Shown here piece after piece: positions 1 to 8,599 of a stretch of 36,987 nt of DNA. The DNA comes from JABJMC01 sp964459205 (GTDB taxonomy: Bacteria > Patescibacteriota > Gracilibacteria > UBA1369 > UBA12473). Under the pieces are notes generated by a model. The model was not told the DNA's origin. It saw only the letters and a list, made by a program, of their open reading frames with translations, and did no database searches. The position numbers were made by a program, and so were the translations under genes. How positions within the stretch are numbered: the stretch's first letter is position 1; every line of letters starts with the position of its first letter. The stretch is taken from assembly GCA_964459205.1 (NCBI GenBank), contig CAYWKJ010000011.1, positions 1 through 36,987 on the forward strand, written 5' to 3'.

Positions 1-67
1 TCGAACCCTCACGCCTTGCGGCACATGCTCCTAAGGCATGCGTGTCTGCCAATTTCACCACCCCGGC
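1..67 (-). tRNA. tRNA-Leu(UAG), 3' end cut by window edge
   Basis: Read on the minus strand, the acceptor strand GCCGGGG begins at 67. A Leu-type D arm and a five-pair anticodon stem CATGC/GCATG follow, closing the loop CTTAGGA, so the anticodon is UAG. A long class II variable arm comes next, and then the T-loop sequence GTTCGA at the window edge. The 3' acceptor strand lies outside the window. The class II variable arm and the D-loop agree with leucine identity. Confidence 0.93.
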
Positions 68-178
68 TAAATACTTATTTTCAAAAGATCAATCAGATTT
101 TAATGAAAAGGCCTTTGGTTGTCCATGGAAATAATATAAACTGAGTTCAAAGTTAGTTTTCTAACCTCCTAAATCTCT

Positions 179-538
179 ATGGCTACCCGCTCTAAATCTA
201 AAAAAACTTCTCGGAAAGCAGTTACCGTAGAGAAAAAAACCGAAAAGACTCGTGCCAAGGTTACACATAACACCTATGTGAACATTGACACCTTAAAAGT
301 TAAGGAGATGCAGGATTATTTTCAGTACTTGGCCTCCCCCAAAAGCATTTTGTGGAATAATTTTGTAGCGGGGACGGCTCGAGGACTAGGTTTTATCATT
401 GGAACGGTGGCGGTTTTAACCATTGTGACTTTTGTAGTGAGTCAGATTCTTTCTGAAATTCCTTGGATTGGAGAACTTTTCCGATGGCTTGATGATTGGC
501 TTCGAGAAAATATCGACACCTATAACGCAGTTAATTAG
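179..538 (+). CDS. Small membrane protein, DUF5665-like
   Basis: 119 residues. The first 30 or so are strongly basic (many K, R, S, T) and likely cytoplasmic. Residues 47-75 contain the stretch SPKSILWNNFVAGTARGLGF, which resembles the DUF5665 family of small membrane proteins. A hydrophobic segment of about 25 residues (roughly 70-95) then precedes an amphipathic tail rich in W, D and E. The family has no established function. The gene stands 30 bp ahead of dnaE on the same strand and may share its transcript. The upstream bases are pyrimidine-rich (CCTCC about 15 nt before the ATG) with no Shine-Dalgarno sequence. The family call is from recall of the motif. Confidence 0.7.
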   Translation: MATRSKSKKTSRKAVTVEKKTEKTRAKVTHNTYVNIDTLKVKEMQDYFQYLASPKSILWNNFVAGTARGLGFIIGTVAVLTIVTFVVSQILSEIPWIGELFRWLDDWLRENIDTYNAVN

Positions 539-568
539 CCCAAATCTTAAATTACGGACCCCTTTTAA

Positions 569-3500
569 ATGACCTTTGTACACTTACATTGTCATACCCA
601 TTATAGTCTTTTAGATGGCCTACCTAAGCCTGAACATTATGTAAAACGCGCTCAGGAGCAAAACTCTCCTGCTGTAGCCATGACTGATCATGGCAATATG
701 TATGGGGCTGTTAATTTTTATAAAGCAGCCAAAAAAGCGGATATTAAGCCAATTATTGGCATGGAGGCTTACACTGCTCCAGGTAGTCGTTTTTCCAAAC
801 AGTCTGGAATCGACAATATGGTGGGGCACCTCGTATTGTTGGCTGAAAATAATCGAGGTTATGAAAATTTGATGGCGATTTCCTCCAAGGCTCATACGGA
901 AGGTTTTTATTATAAGCCACGGGTCGACATGGAGCTTTTGAGTGAGTTTTCTGATGGTTTGGTAGTTTTAACAGGCTGCTTAAACGGTAATTTAGCTCGG
1001 CTGCTTTTGGCTAATAAAGAGGAAGAAGCGCGGGCGTTTTTGTCTGAATTGCAGTCAATGGTCGGCAAAGAGAATGTTTTTCTGGAGGTTCAAAATCATC
1101 CGCAGCTTATGGAGCAGGGGCTGGTTAATGAACGCTTAATTGGTTTGGCTCAGGCCACTAAGACTCCCCTGGTAGCTACAAATGATTGTCATTACATCGA
1201 TCCTGATGATAAAGAAGCGCATGATGTCCTACTTTGCGTGCAAACTGGTAATAAGCTGGATGATGAGAACCGCTTCCGCATGGAAGCTGACCTTTCTATG
1301 CGTTCGCCTGAGAAAATGGAAAGTGATTTTGATTATATTGATGGTGCGGTTTCTAACACAGTTGAAATTGCCAAACGATGTGATGTTGAGCTCTCGATTG
1401 GTGAAAAGCACTTAATTCCATCTTTTGAGGCTCCTTTCAAGAAGACTGCTGAGGAGTACTTGCGTGAACTTTGTGAAGCTGGATTAAAAGATCGTTATGG
1501 TGAAAAGCCCGCTGCGGAAATCACTGAACGATTGGAATATGAACTTGATGTGGTGCACAACATGGGTTTTGATACTTACTTTTTGATTGTTTATGATTTT
1601 GTGGCTTTTGCAAAAAATTCTGGGATTTTGGTGGGGCCAGGACGTGGTTCAGCAGCGGGGTCGATTATTGCTTATTGTTTAAAAATTACAGATGTAGATC
1701 CCATGAAATACGGACTTCTTTTTGAAAGATTTTTGAATCCGGAACGTGTAAGTATGCCGGATATTGATATCGACTTTGCGGATGTAAGACGTGATGAAGT
1801 TTTGGATTATGTGGTTCAAGAATATGGCAAAGACCATGTGGCACAGATTATTACATTTGGGACCATGGCGGCACGAGCGGCGGTTCGTGATGTTGGTCGA
1901 GCCATGGGGATGGCTTATGGGGATGTGGACGTTATCGCAAAATTAATTCCTGGCCGACCAGGCGTGAAACTAGGGGAAGCCCTGGAGCAAGAAATTGATT
2001 TAAAGGCTCATTATGATTCGAATCCACAGGTTAAAAAGTTGCTTGATTTGGCTCAGAAATTGGAGGGAGTGGTTCGGCACGCCTCGGTGCATGCTTGTGC
2101 AGTTGTGATTTCGGATCAGCCACTTGTTAAATACACCCCAATTCAATTAGCTTCGGGCCAGGATGAAGCGATTATTACCCAGTATGACATGTACTCTGTT
2201 GAGGAATTGGGCTTACTTAAGATGGATTTCTTGGGGCTTAAGAACTTAACTATTTTGCAATACGCCTTGGAAATTGTGGAACGCACTAAGGGTGATGATA
2301 TTGATTTGGATAATTTGCCGCTGGAGGATAAAAAAACTTTTGAACTTATGGCGCGCGGCGAAACAACTGGCGTTTTTCAGTTTGAATCTGCTGGCATGAA
2401 GCGTTACTTAAAAGAGCTTAAACCAACCTGTTTTGAGGACTTGATCGCCATGAATGCTCTTTACCGGCCCGGCCCGATGGATTGGATCCCATCTTATATT
2501 AAAGGTAAACATAATGAGAAAAGTGTTAAGTATTTCCATCCAAGCTTTGAGGCTATTTTGAAAGAAACACATGGTGTGGCGGTTTATCAGGAGCAAATCC
2601 TACAGCTTGCGCAAATGGTGGCTGGATTCTCGCTTGGTGAGGCGGATATTCTACGCAAAGCAGTGGGCAAAAAAATCCCTGAACTTTTGGCAACGCAGCG
2701 TACTAAATTTATTGAGGGTGCTATTGAAAAAGGTCATAAGGAAAAATTTGCGATTGAAGTATTTGATAAGGTGATTGAACCTTTTGCTGGCTATGGTTTT
2801 AATAAGGCTCATGCTACCTGTTATGCCATGATTGCTTATCGTACAGCTTATTTAAAGAGTCATTATCCAGCTGAATTCATGGCGGCGTTGATGACTTCGG
2901 ATCGAGATAATACTGATCGTTTGATTATTGAATTTAATGAGGCCGAGGCCATGGGTCTTTCTATTCTGCCTCCGTCTATTAATGAGTCTATGGCCAACTT
3001 TACGGTAGTTGATGATAAGACCATTCGTTTTGGATTAGCCGCGATTAAAGGAGTTGGTATTGGCACAGTTACTGATCTCTTGGAAATCCGAGAAAAAAGT
3101 GGCCCTTTTAAGGATATTGAAGATCTTACTAAGCGTGTTCCTTATTCACTTTTAAATAAAAAAACTCTGGAAGCCCTGGCATATTCTGGGGCCTTGGATG
3201 TTTTGGGTGATCGTAAGGCTTTAGTATCTAGCGTGGAAGACATTTCGCGACATGCTCGTTTGATGCAGACTACTTCGGCTCAGGGTCAGACTGATATTTT
3301 TTCGATGTTACCGGAAGATGAGGCCGCAATTCCACCTTTTACGCTAGTTGATACTCCCCCAGCAACTAATTTGCAAAAACTGCAATGGGAAAAGGAATTT
3401 TTGGGATTCTATGTTTCTGGTCATCCTTTGCAGGGATTGCGCGGTTATTTGAAACGAAAGGTAACCCTTATTGAATCACTAGATAAGCGTTTGATTGGAA

Positions 3501-4138
3501 AATCAGTGAAATTGGCTGGAATTTTGACTACTGTGAAAAAAATTTTTACAAAAAATGGATCGCAAATGGCCTACCTAACTCTAGAGGATCCAACTGGCCG
3601 CATGGAGATAACCATTTTCCCAAATACTTATACTAAGGTTAAAGACCTTTTGACGCCAGAAAGTGTGGTGGTTATTACGGGAAAAGTTGAATTTCGACGC
3701 GGTCAGTATCAAGTACTAGCACAGTCTATTCAGGGCGTATCGTTAGAAACCATGATTGCAAAGGCAAAGGAGGCAAAACTTTATAATCCAGATGAAAAAG
3801 TGCGCTTTGTGGCGGATGCTCCGCCCGTCGAAGAGGAAATTGTGGAAGAGAAAAACCCAAAACCAAAAGCTACCCCTAAGGCTACAAAATCTCAATCTGG
3901 TTCTAGTGCTCCCAAGCCTGTGCTTAATGACGATTTAATTATTGAAGTTAGTGAAAATCAAGCCTCTTCAGAGCGTTTGCTTAAATTAAAGGAGTTACTT
4001 TTACGTCACCAGGGCAAACAACGGGTTGAGATTCACATAAAACAAGGTGGGATGCTTAAAAAAATTAAAGTGCCTTTTGGAGTTGATATTACTGATCAGC
4101 TTAAAACAAAGATTGCTGAACTGACTAAAGTTGCCTAA
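569..4138 (+). CDS. dnaE: DNA polymerase III subunit alpha
   Basis: 1189 residues, the normal size for a bacterial DnaE replicative polymerase. The N-terminal PHP domain starts with HLHCHTHYSLLDG and TDHGNMYG, so most PHP metal ligands are present and an intrinsic nuclease activity is possible. The palm carries the catalytic aspartates in PDIDIDF near residues 396-402. The helix-hairpin-helix region is followed by an OB fold at about 980-1060. A Lys/Pro/Glu-rich linker (about 1085-1118) and a small C-terminal domain of roughly 70 residues end the protein. aspS follows after 30 bp and is likely cotranscribed. The start is the first ATG, directly before the PHP motif; no Shine-Dalgarno sequence is visible. 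Confidence 0.97.
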   Translation: MTFVHLHCHTHYSLLDGLPKPEHYVKRAQEQNSPAVAMTDHGNMYGAVNFYKAAKKADIKPIIGMEAYTAPGSRFSKQSGIDNMVGHLVLLAENNRGYENLMAISSKAHTEGFYYKPRVDMELLSEFSDGLVVLTGCLNGNLARLLLANKEEEARAFLSELQSMVGKENVFLEVQNHPQLMEQGLVNERLIGLAQATKTPLVATNDCHYIDPDDKEAHDVLLCVQTGNKLDDENRFRMEADLSMRSPEKMESDFDYIDGAVSNTVEIAKRCDVELSIGEKHLIPSFEAPFKKTAEEYLRELCEAGLKDRYGEKPAAEITERLEYELDVVHNMGFDTYFLIVYDFVAFAKNSGILVGPGRGSAAGSIIAYCLKITDVDPMKYGLLFERFLNPERVSMPDIDIDFADVRRDEVLDYVVQEYGKDHVAQIITFGTMAARAAVRDVGRAMGMAYGDVDVIAKLIPGRPGVKLGEALEQEIDLKAHYDSNPQVKKLLDLAQKLEGVVRHASVHACAVVISDQPLVKYTPIQLASGQDEAIITQYDMYSVEELGLLKMDFLGLKNLTILQYALEIVERTKGDDIDLDNLPLEDKKTFELMARGETTGVFQFESAGMKRYLKELKPTCFEDLIAMNALYRPGPMDWIPSYIKGKHNEKSVKYFHPSFEAILKETHGVAVYQEQILQLAQMVAGFSLGEADILRKAVGKKIPELLATQRTKFIEGAIEKGHKEKFAIEVFDKVIEPFAGYGFNKAHATCYAMIAYRTAYLKSHYPAEFMAALMTSDRDNTDRLIIEFNEAEAMGLSILPPSINESMANFTVVDDKTIRFGLAAIKGVGIGTVTDLLEIREKSGPFKDIEDLTKRVPYSLLNKKTLEALAYSGALDVLGDRKALVSSVEDISRHARLMQTTSAQGQTDIFSMLPEDEAAIPPFTLVDTPPATNLQKLQWEKEFLGFYVSGHPLQGLRGYLKRKVTLIESLDKRLIGKSVKLAGILTTVKKIFTKNGSQMAYLTLEDPTGRMEITIFPNTYTKVKDLLTPESVVVITGKVEFRRGQYQVLAQSIQGVSLETMIAKAKEAKLYNPDEKVRFVADAPPVEEEIVEEKNPKPKATPKATKSQSGSSAPKPVLNDDLIIEVSENQASSERLLKLKELLLRHQGKQRVEIHIKQGGMLKKIKVPFGVDITDQLKTKIAELTKVA

Positions 4139-4168
4139 ACTGGGTTCAAAGTAAATTAAATTCCACTA

Positions 4169-5932
4169 ATGTATAGAACACACACACTAGATAAGTTGCG
4201 AGCCAGCAACGATGGTGAAAAAGTTACCTTGTCCGGCTGGGTCCACCAACGACGTGATCATGGGGGCTTAATTTTTGTAGTCCTGCGTGACCGTTATGGC
4301 GTAACTCAGACTGTTTCGGACCCTCAAAATAATGCTGATGTTCATAATACAATGGATTCTCTGCGCTCTGAATATGTGGTGATGATTACCGGCACGGTGC
4401 GTAAGCGTCCCGAAGGTATGACAAATCCTGACATGGAAACTGGAGAAATAGAAGTTTTAGTGGATGAAGTGACTATTTTGAATAAGTCAGAGACTCCACC
4501 TTTTGAGATTGATCAAGATAAACCTGTTGGTGAGGAGCTTCGCCTTAAGTATCGTTACTTGGATTTGCGTCGAAATCGTATGAAAAATAATATTACTAGG
4601 CGTCATCAATTTATTAAGAGGACTCGTGACTTGTTTGATGAACGTGGTTTTGTGGAAGTTGAAACACCTATTTTGATTAAAGGAACCCCAGAAGGCAGCC
4701 GCGAATACATTATTCCGTCCCGTCTTTATCCTGGTAAATGTTTTGTTTTGCCACAATCACCACAGCAGCTTAAACAGCTGCTTATGGTGGCGGGCATGGA
4801 TAAATATTTTCAAATTGCGCGTTGTTTCCGTGATGAGGATCAACGTGGCGATCGCCAACCAGAATTCACTCAATTAGATATGGAAATGTCTTTTGTGGAG
4901 GCTGAAGATGTGATGCAAATTAATGAAGAAGTCATGACGCTTTTGTTTGAAGAAATGGCAGAGGGTAAAGAAATTATAGCTAAGCCTTTCCCGCGTATGA
5001 CTTGGGAAGAGGCGATGAGCATTTATGGCTCAGACAAGCCAGATCTTCGGTTTGATATGAAGTTTGTTGATGTTTCGGAACAAGTTGCAAGTTGTGGTTT
5101 TCAAGTATTCGAAGGTGTTGTGAAAAATGGAGGGGTGGTAAAAGCTCTTACGGTGCCGGGAGGCGCCAAGTTTAGTCGCAAGGATATCGACGATTTAACC
5201 GAGCTAGCCAAGGTTTATGGAGCAAAGGGGCTGGCTTATTTGATTGTTGAAGATGAAGGTATTCGGTCCCCAATTACCAAGTTTTTCAAGGATGAAGGAC
5301 GCTCATTAGTAGAAGCAGCGGAAGCAAAGGCTGGGGATATTGTTTTCTTTGCCGCTGATGAATTTGAAACAGCTTGTACTGCCCTTGGAAACGTGCGTTT
5401 AGCTTGTGCTGACAGATTGGAACTCCGAGATTCTAATAAATTGGCTTTTTGTTGGGTTACAGACTTTCCTTTGCTTGAATTTAACGAGGAGGAGGGCCGA
5501 TACGCAGCTGCTCACCATCCATTTACTTGCCCGCTTGATGAAGACATTAAGATGCTGGAAAGTTCTCCCGAAAAGGTTAAGGCTAAGGCTTATGACCTGG
5601 CTTTAAATGGTTCGGAAATTGCTGGTGGAAGTATTCGTATTCATGACCCTGAGTTGCAAACTGCGGTGTTTAAATCACTTGGCATTTCTGGTGAAGATGC
5701 TGAAGCGCGATTTGGTCATTTACTAGGTGCTTTCAAGTATGGCGCTCCCCCACATGGTGGCATTGCCTGGGGCTTGGATCGCATTATTATGTTGCTCCAG
5801 GACGAACCTAATATTAGAGAAGTAATTGCATTCCCTAAAGATCAAAAGGCTAAAGATTTGATGGTTGGTGCACCAAGTGAGCTTCCGGCAGAGCAAATTG
5901 CTGAAATGAACGTTAAATTCACTGAGGATTAG
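4169..5932 (+). CDS. aspS: Aspartyl-tRNA synthetase, bacterial type
   Basis: 587 residues, matching the bacterial form that carries a GAD insertion. The N-terminal OB-type anticodon-binding domain (about 1-110) contains SGWVHQRRDHGGLIFVVLRD. Class II motif 2 is seen in FQIARCFRDEDQRGDRQPEF and motif 3 in GGIAWGLDRIIMLL near the C terminus. The GAD domain occupies roughly 285-415. The enzyme charges tRNA-Asp. Whether it is non-discriminating and also makes Asp-tRNA-Asn cannot be decided here and would depend on whether GatCAB is present elsewhere. It follows dnaE closely and probably shares its transcript. Confidence 0.97.
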   Translation: MYRTHTLDKLRASNDGEKVTLSGWVHQRRDHGGLIFVVLRDRYGVTQTVSDPQNNADVHNTMDSLRSEYVVMITGTVRKRPEGMTNPDMETGEIEVLVDEVTILNKSETPPFEIDQDKPVGEELRLKYRYLDLRRNRMKNNITRRHQFIKRTRDLFDERGFVEVETPILIKGTPEGSREYIIPSRLYPGKCFVLPQSPQQLKQLLMVAGMDKYFQIARCFRDEDQRGDRQPEFTQLDMEMSFVEAEDVMQINEEVMTLLFEEMAEGKEIIAKPFPRMTWEEAMSIYGSDKPDLRFDMKFVDVSEQVASCGFQVFEGVVKNGGVVKALTVPGGAKFSRKDIDDLTELAKVYGAKGLAYLIVEDEGIRSPITKFFKDEGRSLVEAAEAKAGDIVFFAADEFETACTALGNVRLACADRLELRDSNKLAFCWVTDFPLLEFNEEEGRYAAAHHPFTCPLDEDIKMLESSPEKVKAKAYDLALNGSEIAGGSIRIHDPELQTAVFKSLGISGEDAEARFGHLLGAFKYGAPPHGGIAWGLDRIIMLLQDEPNIREVIAFPKDQKAKDLMVGAPSELPAEQIAEMNVKFTED

Positions 5933-5945
5933 GCTCCTTATAAGG

Positions 5946-5974
5946 TTGTGGTCGACTCCTTTTTGTGGTATAAT
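5946..5974 (+). promoter_or_regulatory. Promoter of the TraG-like ATPase gene
   Basis: A perfect -10 TATAAT at 5969-5974 is preceded after 17 bp by TTGTGG at 5946-5951, which matches only the TTG of a -35 box. The predicted start near 5981 gives a 5' leader of about 35 nt before the ATG at 6016. It lies just after the aspS stop codon, where no terminator is visible. Confidence 0.6.
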
Positions 5975-6015
5975 TATATGGATTGTATTTTTTGGAAATC
6001 TGTTACAATCAAACT

Positions 6016-8517
6016 ATGAACACCTGGCTAATCATTATTCTCACGGTACTCGTATTACTTGTTACCCCCCTTCTATTCTGGTGGTGGATGCGCTGTCGCT
6101 TGAATCATCAGAAGTCTTTGAATATGATTTTTATGAAGTTGCAAATTCCTCGAAAAGAAACTAAAGAGGAAAAGGAGAAGGAAAAGGAAAAATTTGCCAC
6201 TACCACAGATTTTAAGGAGGCGGCCGCGGTTATGAAGCATTTTTATGAGGCGCTGCATAGTGTTTATGATGTTGGCTTTATTGCTTGGCTAAGGGGTCAA
6301 ACCTTTATGAGCTTTGAGATTGTGGCTCAGAATAATTTGATTGATTTTTATATAGGAGTCCCAAAAGATGTAGCCAAGATTGTAGAGAAACAATTAACTA
6401 GTTTTTATCCGGATATTTACGTTGAGTACGGGCCTGAGCCTAATATTTTCTCTGAAAATGCACATGTTCGGGGCTGTTATTTCCGTCATTACAAACCTTT
6501 TCAATATCCTTTTAAAACCTTTCAACATCAAAATACAGATCCTCTTAATGGGATTACTAATGTGTTTTCCAAACTAGAACAAGACGAAGCCGCTACTTTA
6601 CAGGTTATAGTTCGACCTAAGCGTGATGGTTGGCAGAAGAAGGGGCGCAAGTTAGCAGAGAACATTATGCGCCAAAAAGAAGATAGTTTATTGCGGTTTT
6701 TAAACCCTTTTTCCTGGTTTAGCATGTTGCTTAATGTGTTTTTCCGTGGACCAACTCAGGAATATATTGGTTTTGATGCGGAGACGCAACGTCACACTGA
6801 ACGTACAACTCCCCTTACTGATGAGCAGATTAAAGCGATTGAAGAAAAAAATACCCAACCAGGATTTGAGGCTGTTGTTCGGTTGTTAGTTAGCTCACCT
6901 AAACCATACTCAGCTAGGCAGCAATATTTGAGTATTAGAAGTGCTTTTGCGCAATATGCCTCAACTGACAAAAATGCCCTGCTTTACACCCGTTATCATA
7001 CTAATAAATATCTAGCAATTAGATATATTTACCGAACTCTTAAGCGGAACTGGACACAGCGATTTTTTCACTTATCAAATGGCCCAATGATCCTTTCTTC
7101 AGAGGAGTTGGCTTCACTTTTCCATGTCCCAGATATTCGTTATAACTTAGCGCCCCATATTCACTGGCAAAACTTTAAGGTTGTTAAGGCTCCAGAAGAA
7201 TTGCCGAAGGAAGGGATGCTTTTGGGGCATAATTTCTATCGAGGAGAAAGCCGTGAGATTCGGATTAAAAATGAAGATCGGTTCCGTCACTTTTACGTTA
7301 TTGGACAGACTGGTACTGGTAAATCTTCGACCATGCAGGTTATGATTCGTCAAGATCTAAAAGAAGGCCGCGGTATTTGTGTAATTGATCCACATGGTTC
7401 GCTAATTGAGGATATTTTGCCGTTTGTACCGCGGGAGAGGGCTGATGATGTGATTTACTTTAATCCAGGTGATTTAGACCGCCCATTAGGGCTTAATTTA
7501 CTTGAAGCTGAGACTGATGAAGAGCGTGACTGGGTGGCTTTAGAAGCCATGAATATTATGATTAAACTCTTTGATGAAGAGATTTTTGGACCGCGTATTC
7601 AGGACTATTTCCGTAATGGTTGTTTGACTCTAATGTCCGACCCTGAAGGTGGGGCTTTAACAGATGTAGTGCGCCTATTTACGGACGATGATTATCAACG
7701 CGAAAAGGTAAAGCATGTTAAAAATCCAATTGTTAAATCGTTCTGGGACCATCAGATGGCTAAGACTGGCGCTCGTGAGAAACAGGAAATGATTCCGTAT
7801 TTTGCCGCGAAATTTGGTCAATTTGTGACCAATGGCATGATGCGTAACATTATTGGTCAGTCTAAATCGGCGTTTGATTTTAATGATGTGATGAATAACA
7901 AGAAGATTCTTTTGATGAATCTTTCTAAAGGTGAAACTGGTGAAGTTAACTCCAAGTTGCTTGGTTTGATCACGGTTTCTAAAATTCAAATGGCAGCCAT
8001 GCGGAGGCAGAAACAAAGCAAGGAAAATCGCCAGGATTTCTTCTTGTATATCGATGAGTTCCAAAACTATGTTACCGAAAGTATTGAATCGATTCTGTCT
8101 GAGGCTCGTAAGTATCGATTAGGGCTTATTATTGCTCACCAATATTTGGCGCAGCTTGAGGGGTCAAATGCGAAAAAGGGCTCCAAACAAGTGAGTTTAA
8201 AAGATGCGATTTTTGGTAATGTAGGTTCGATTATGTCTTATAAGATTGGTGCTCAGGACGCGGAGTTTATGGCCAAGGAGATGGCCCCTGTCTTTTCAGA
8301 GCAAGATTTGATTTCCATGGACAAATACAAGGGTGTCATGAAGCTTTCGATCGATACCCAGCCAAGTCGTCCGTTTAGCATCATTCCTTCAAACCCTTAC
8401 CTTGTCCAAGGTGATCTAGAGGCGGCAGAGGCTTATAAACAACTTTCTCGGCTTAAATATGGTCGTGATCGAGAATTTGTGGAGCGAGAGATCTTTAGGA
8501 GATTGGGGGCGATTTAA
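6016..8517 (+). CDS. TraG/TraD-like membrane-anchored DNA-translocating ATPase
   Basis: 833 residues from the ATG at 6016. An upstream in-frame TTG at 5983 is less likely because it falls at the predicted transcription start. One transmembrane helix (about 3-25) is followed by a charged region and a roughly 350-residue domain of unclear kind. The RecA/HerA-like motor has Walker A GQTGTGKSS near residue 430, VIDPHG shortly after, and Walker B FFLYIDEFQNY near 675. This architecture is typical of type IV secretion coupling proteins and TraM-recognition ATPases, which are common in CPR genomes. No relaxase or other T4SS gene is nearby. It may serve DNA uptake or an unlinked secretion system; that role is inference. 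Confidence 0.85.
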   Translation: MNTWLIIILTVLVLLVTPLLFWWWMRCRLNHQKSLNMIFMKLQIPRKETKEEKEKEKEKFATTTDFKEAAAVMKHFYEALHSVYDVGFIAWLRGQTFMSFEIVAQNNLIDFYIGVPKDVAKIVEKQLTSFYPDIYVEYGPEPNIFSENAHVRGCYFRHYKPFQYPFKTFQHQNTDPLNGITNVFSKLEQDEAATLQVIVRPKRDGWQKKGRKLAENIMRQKEDSLLRFLNPFSWFSMLLNVFFRGPTQEYIGFDAETQRHTERTTPLTDEQIKAIEEKNTQPGFEAVVRLLVSSPKPYSARQQYLSIRSAFAQYASTDKNALLYTRYHTNKYLAIRYIYRTLKRNWTQRFFHLSNGPMILSSEELASLFHVPDIRYNLAPHIHWQNFKVVKAPEELPKEGMLLGHNFYRGESREIRIKNEDRFRHFYVIGQTGTGKSSTMQVMIRQDLKEGRGICVIDPHGSLIEDILPFVPRERADDVIYFNPGDLDRPLGLNLLEAETDEERDWVALEAMNIMIKLFDEEIFGPRIQDYFRNGCLTLMSDPEGGALTDVVRLFTDDDYQREKVKHVKNPIVKSFWDHQMAKTGAREKQEMIPYFAAKFGQFVTNGMMRNIIGQSKSAFDFNDVMNNKKILLMNLSKGETGEVNSKLLGLITVSKIQMAAMRRQKQSKENRQDFFLYIDEFQNYVTESIESILSEARKYRLGLIIAHQYLAQLEGSNAKKGSKQVSLKDAIFGNVGSIMSYKIGAQDAEFMAKEMAPVFSEQDLISMDKYKGVMKLSIDTQPSRPFSIIPSNPYLVQGDLEAAEAYKQLSRLKYGRDREFVEREIFRRLGAI

Positions 8518-8519
8518 AG

Positions 8520-8548
8520 AAAGGCCTTACATGAGAGGTGGCTTTTTT
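8520..8548 (+). terminator. Intrinsic terminator after the ATPase gene
   Basis: A stem AAAGGCC (8520-8526) pairs with GGCTTTT (8540-8546), including one G-U pair, and runs into a tract of six T (8543-8548). It lies 3 bp after the stop codon at 8517. Confidence 0.75.
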
Positions 8549-8558
8549 AGGTGTTTTC

Positions 8559-8567
8559 TGCTATACT
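8559..8567 (+). promoter_or_regulatory. Extended -10 promoter of the 3D-domain gene
   Basis: TGCTATACT is an extended -10 element (TGn followed by TATACT at 8562-8567). No good -35 box is visible, because the -35 position falls in the T tract of the upstream terminator. The start codon is at 8600, which leaves a leader of about 26 nt. Confidence 0.5.
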
Positions 8568-8599
8568 ATTTTGATTTAAAAATAAAAACAAAAAGCTAG

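Noticed and set aside
5936..5945. Palindrome CCTTATAAGG after aspS as a terminator
   Set aside because: It has no loop and no T tract, so it does not qualify as an intrinsic terminator.
5983..6015. Upstream TTG start for the TraG-like ATPase
   Set aside because: It coincides with the predicted transcription start, while the ATG at 6016 gives a normal leader and puts the membrane helix at the N terminus.
7675..8064. 129-residue open frame on the minus strand
   Set aside because: Antisense to the motor domain of the TraG-like ATPase, with no promoter or family signature.
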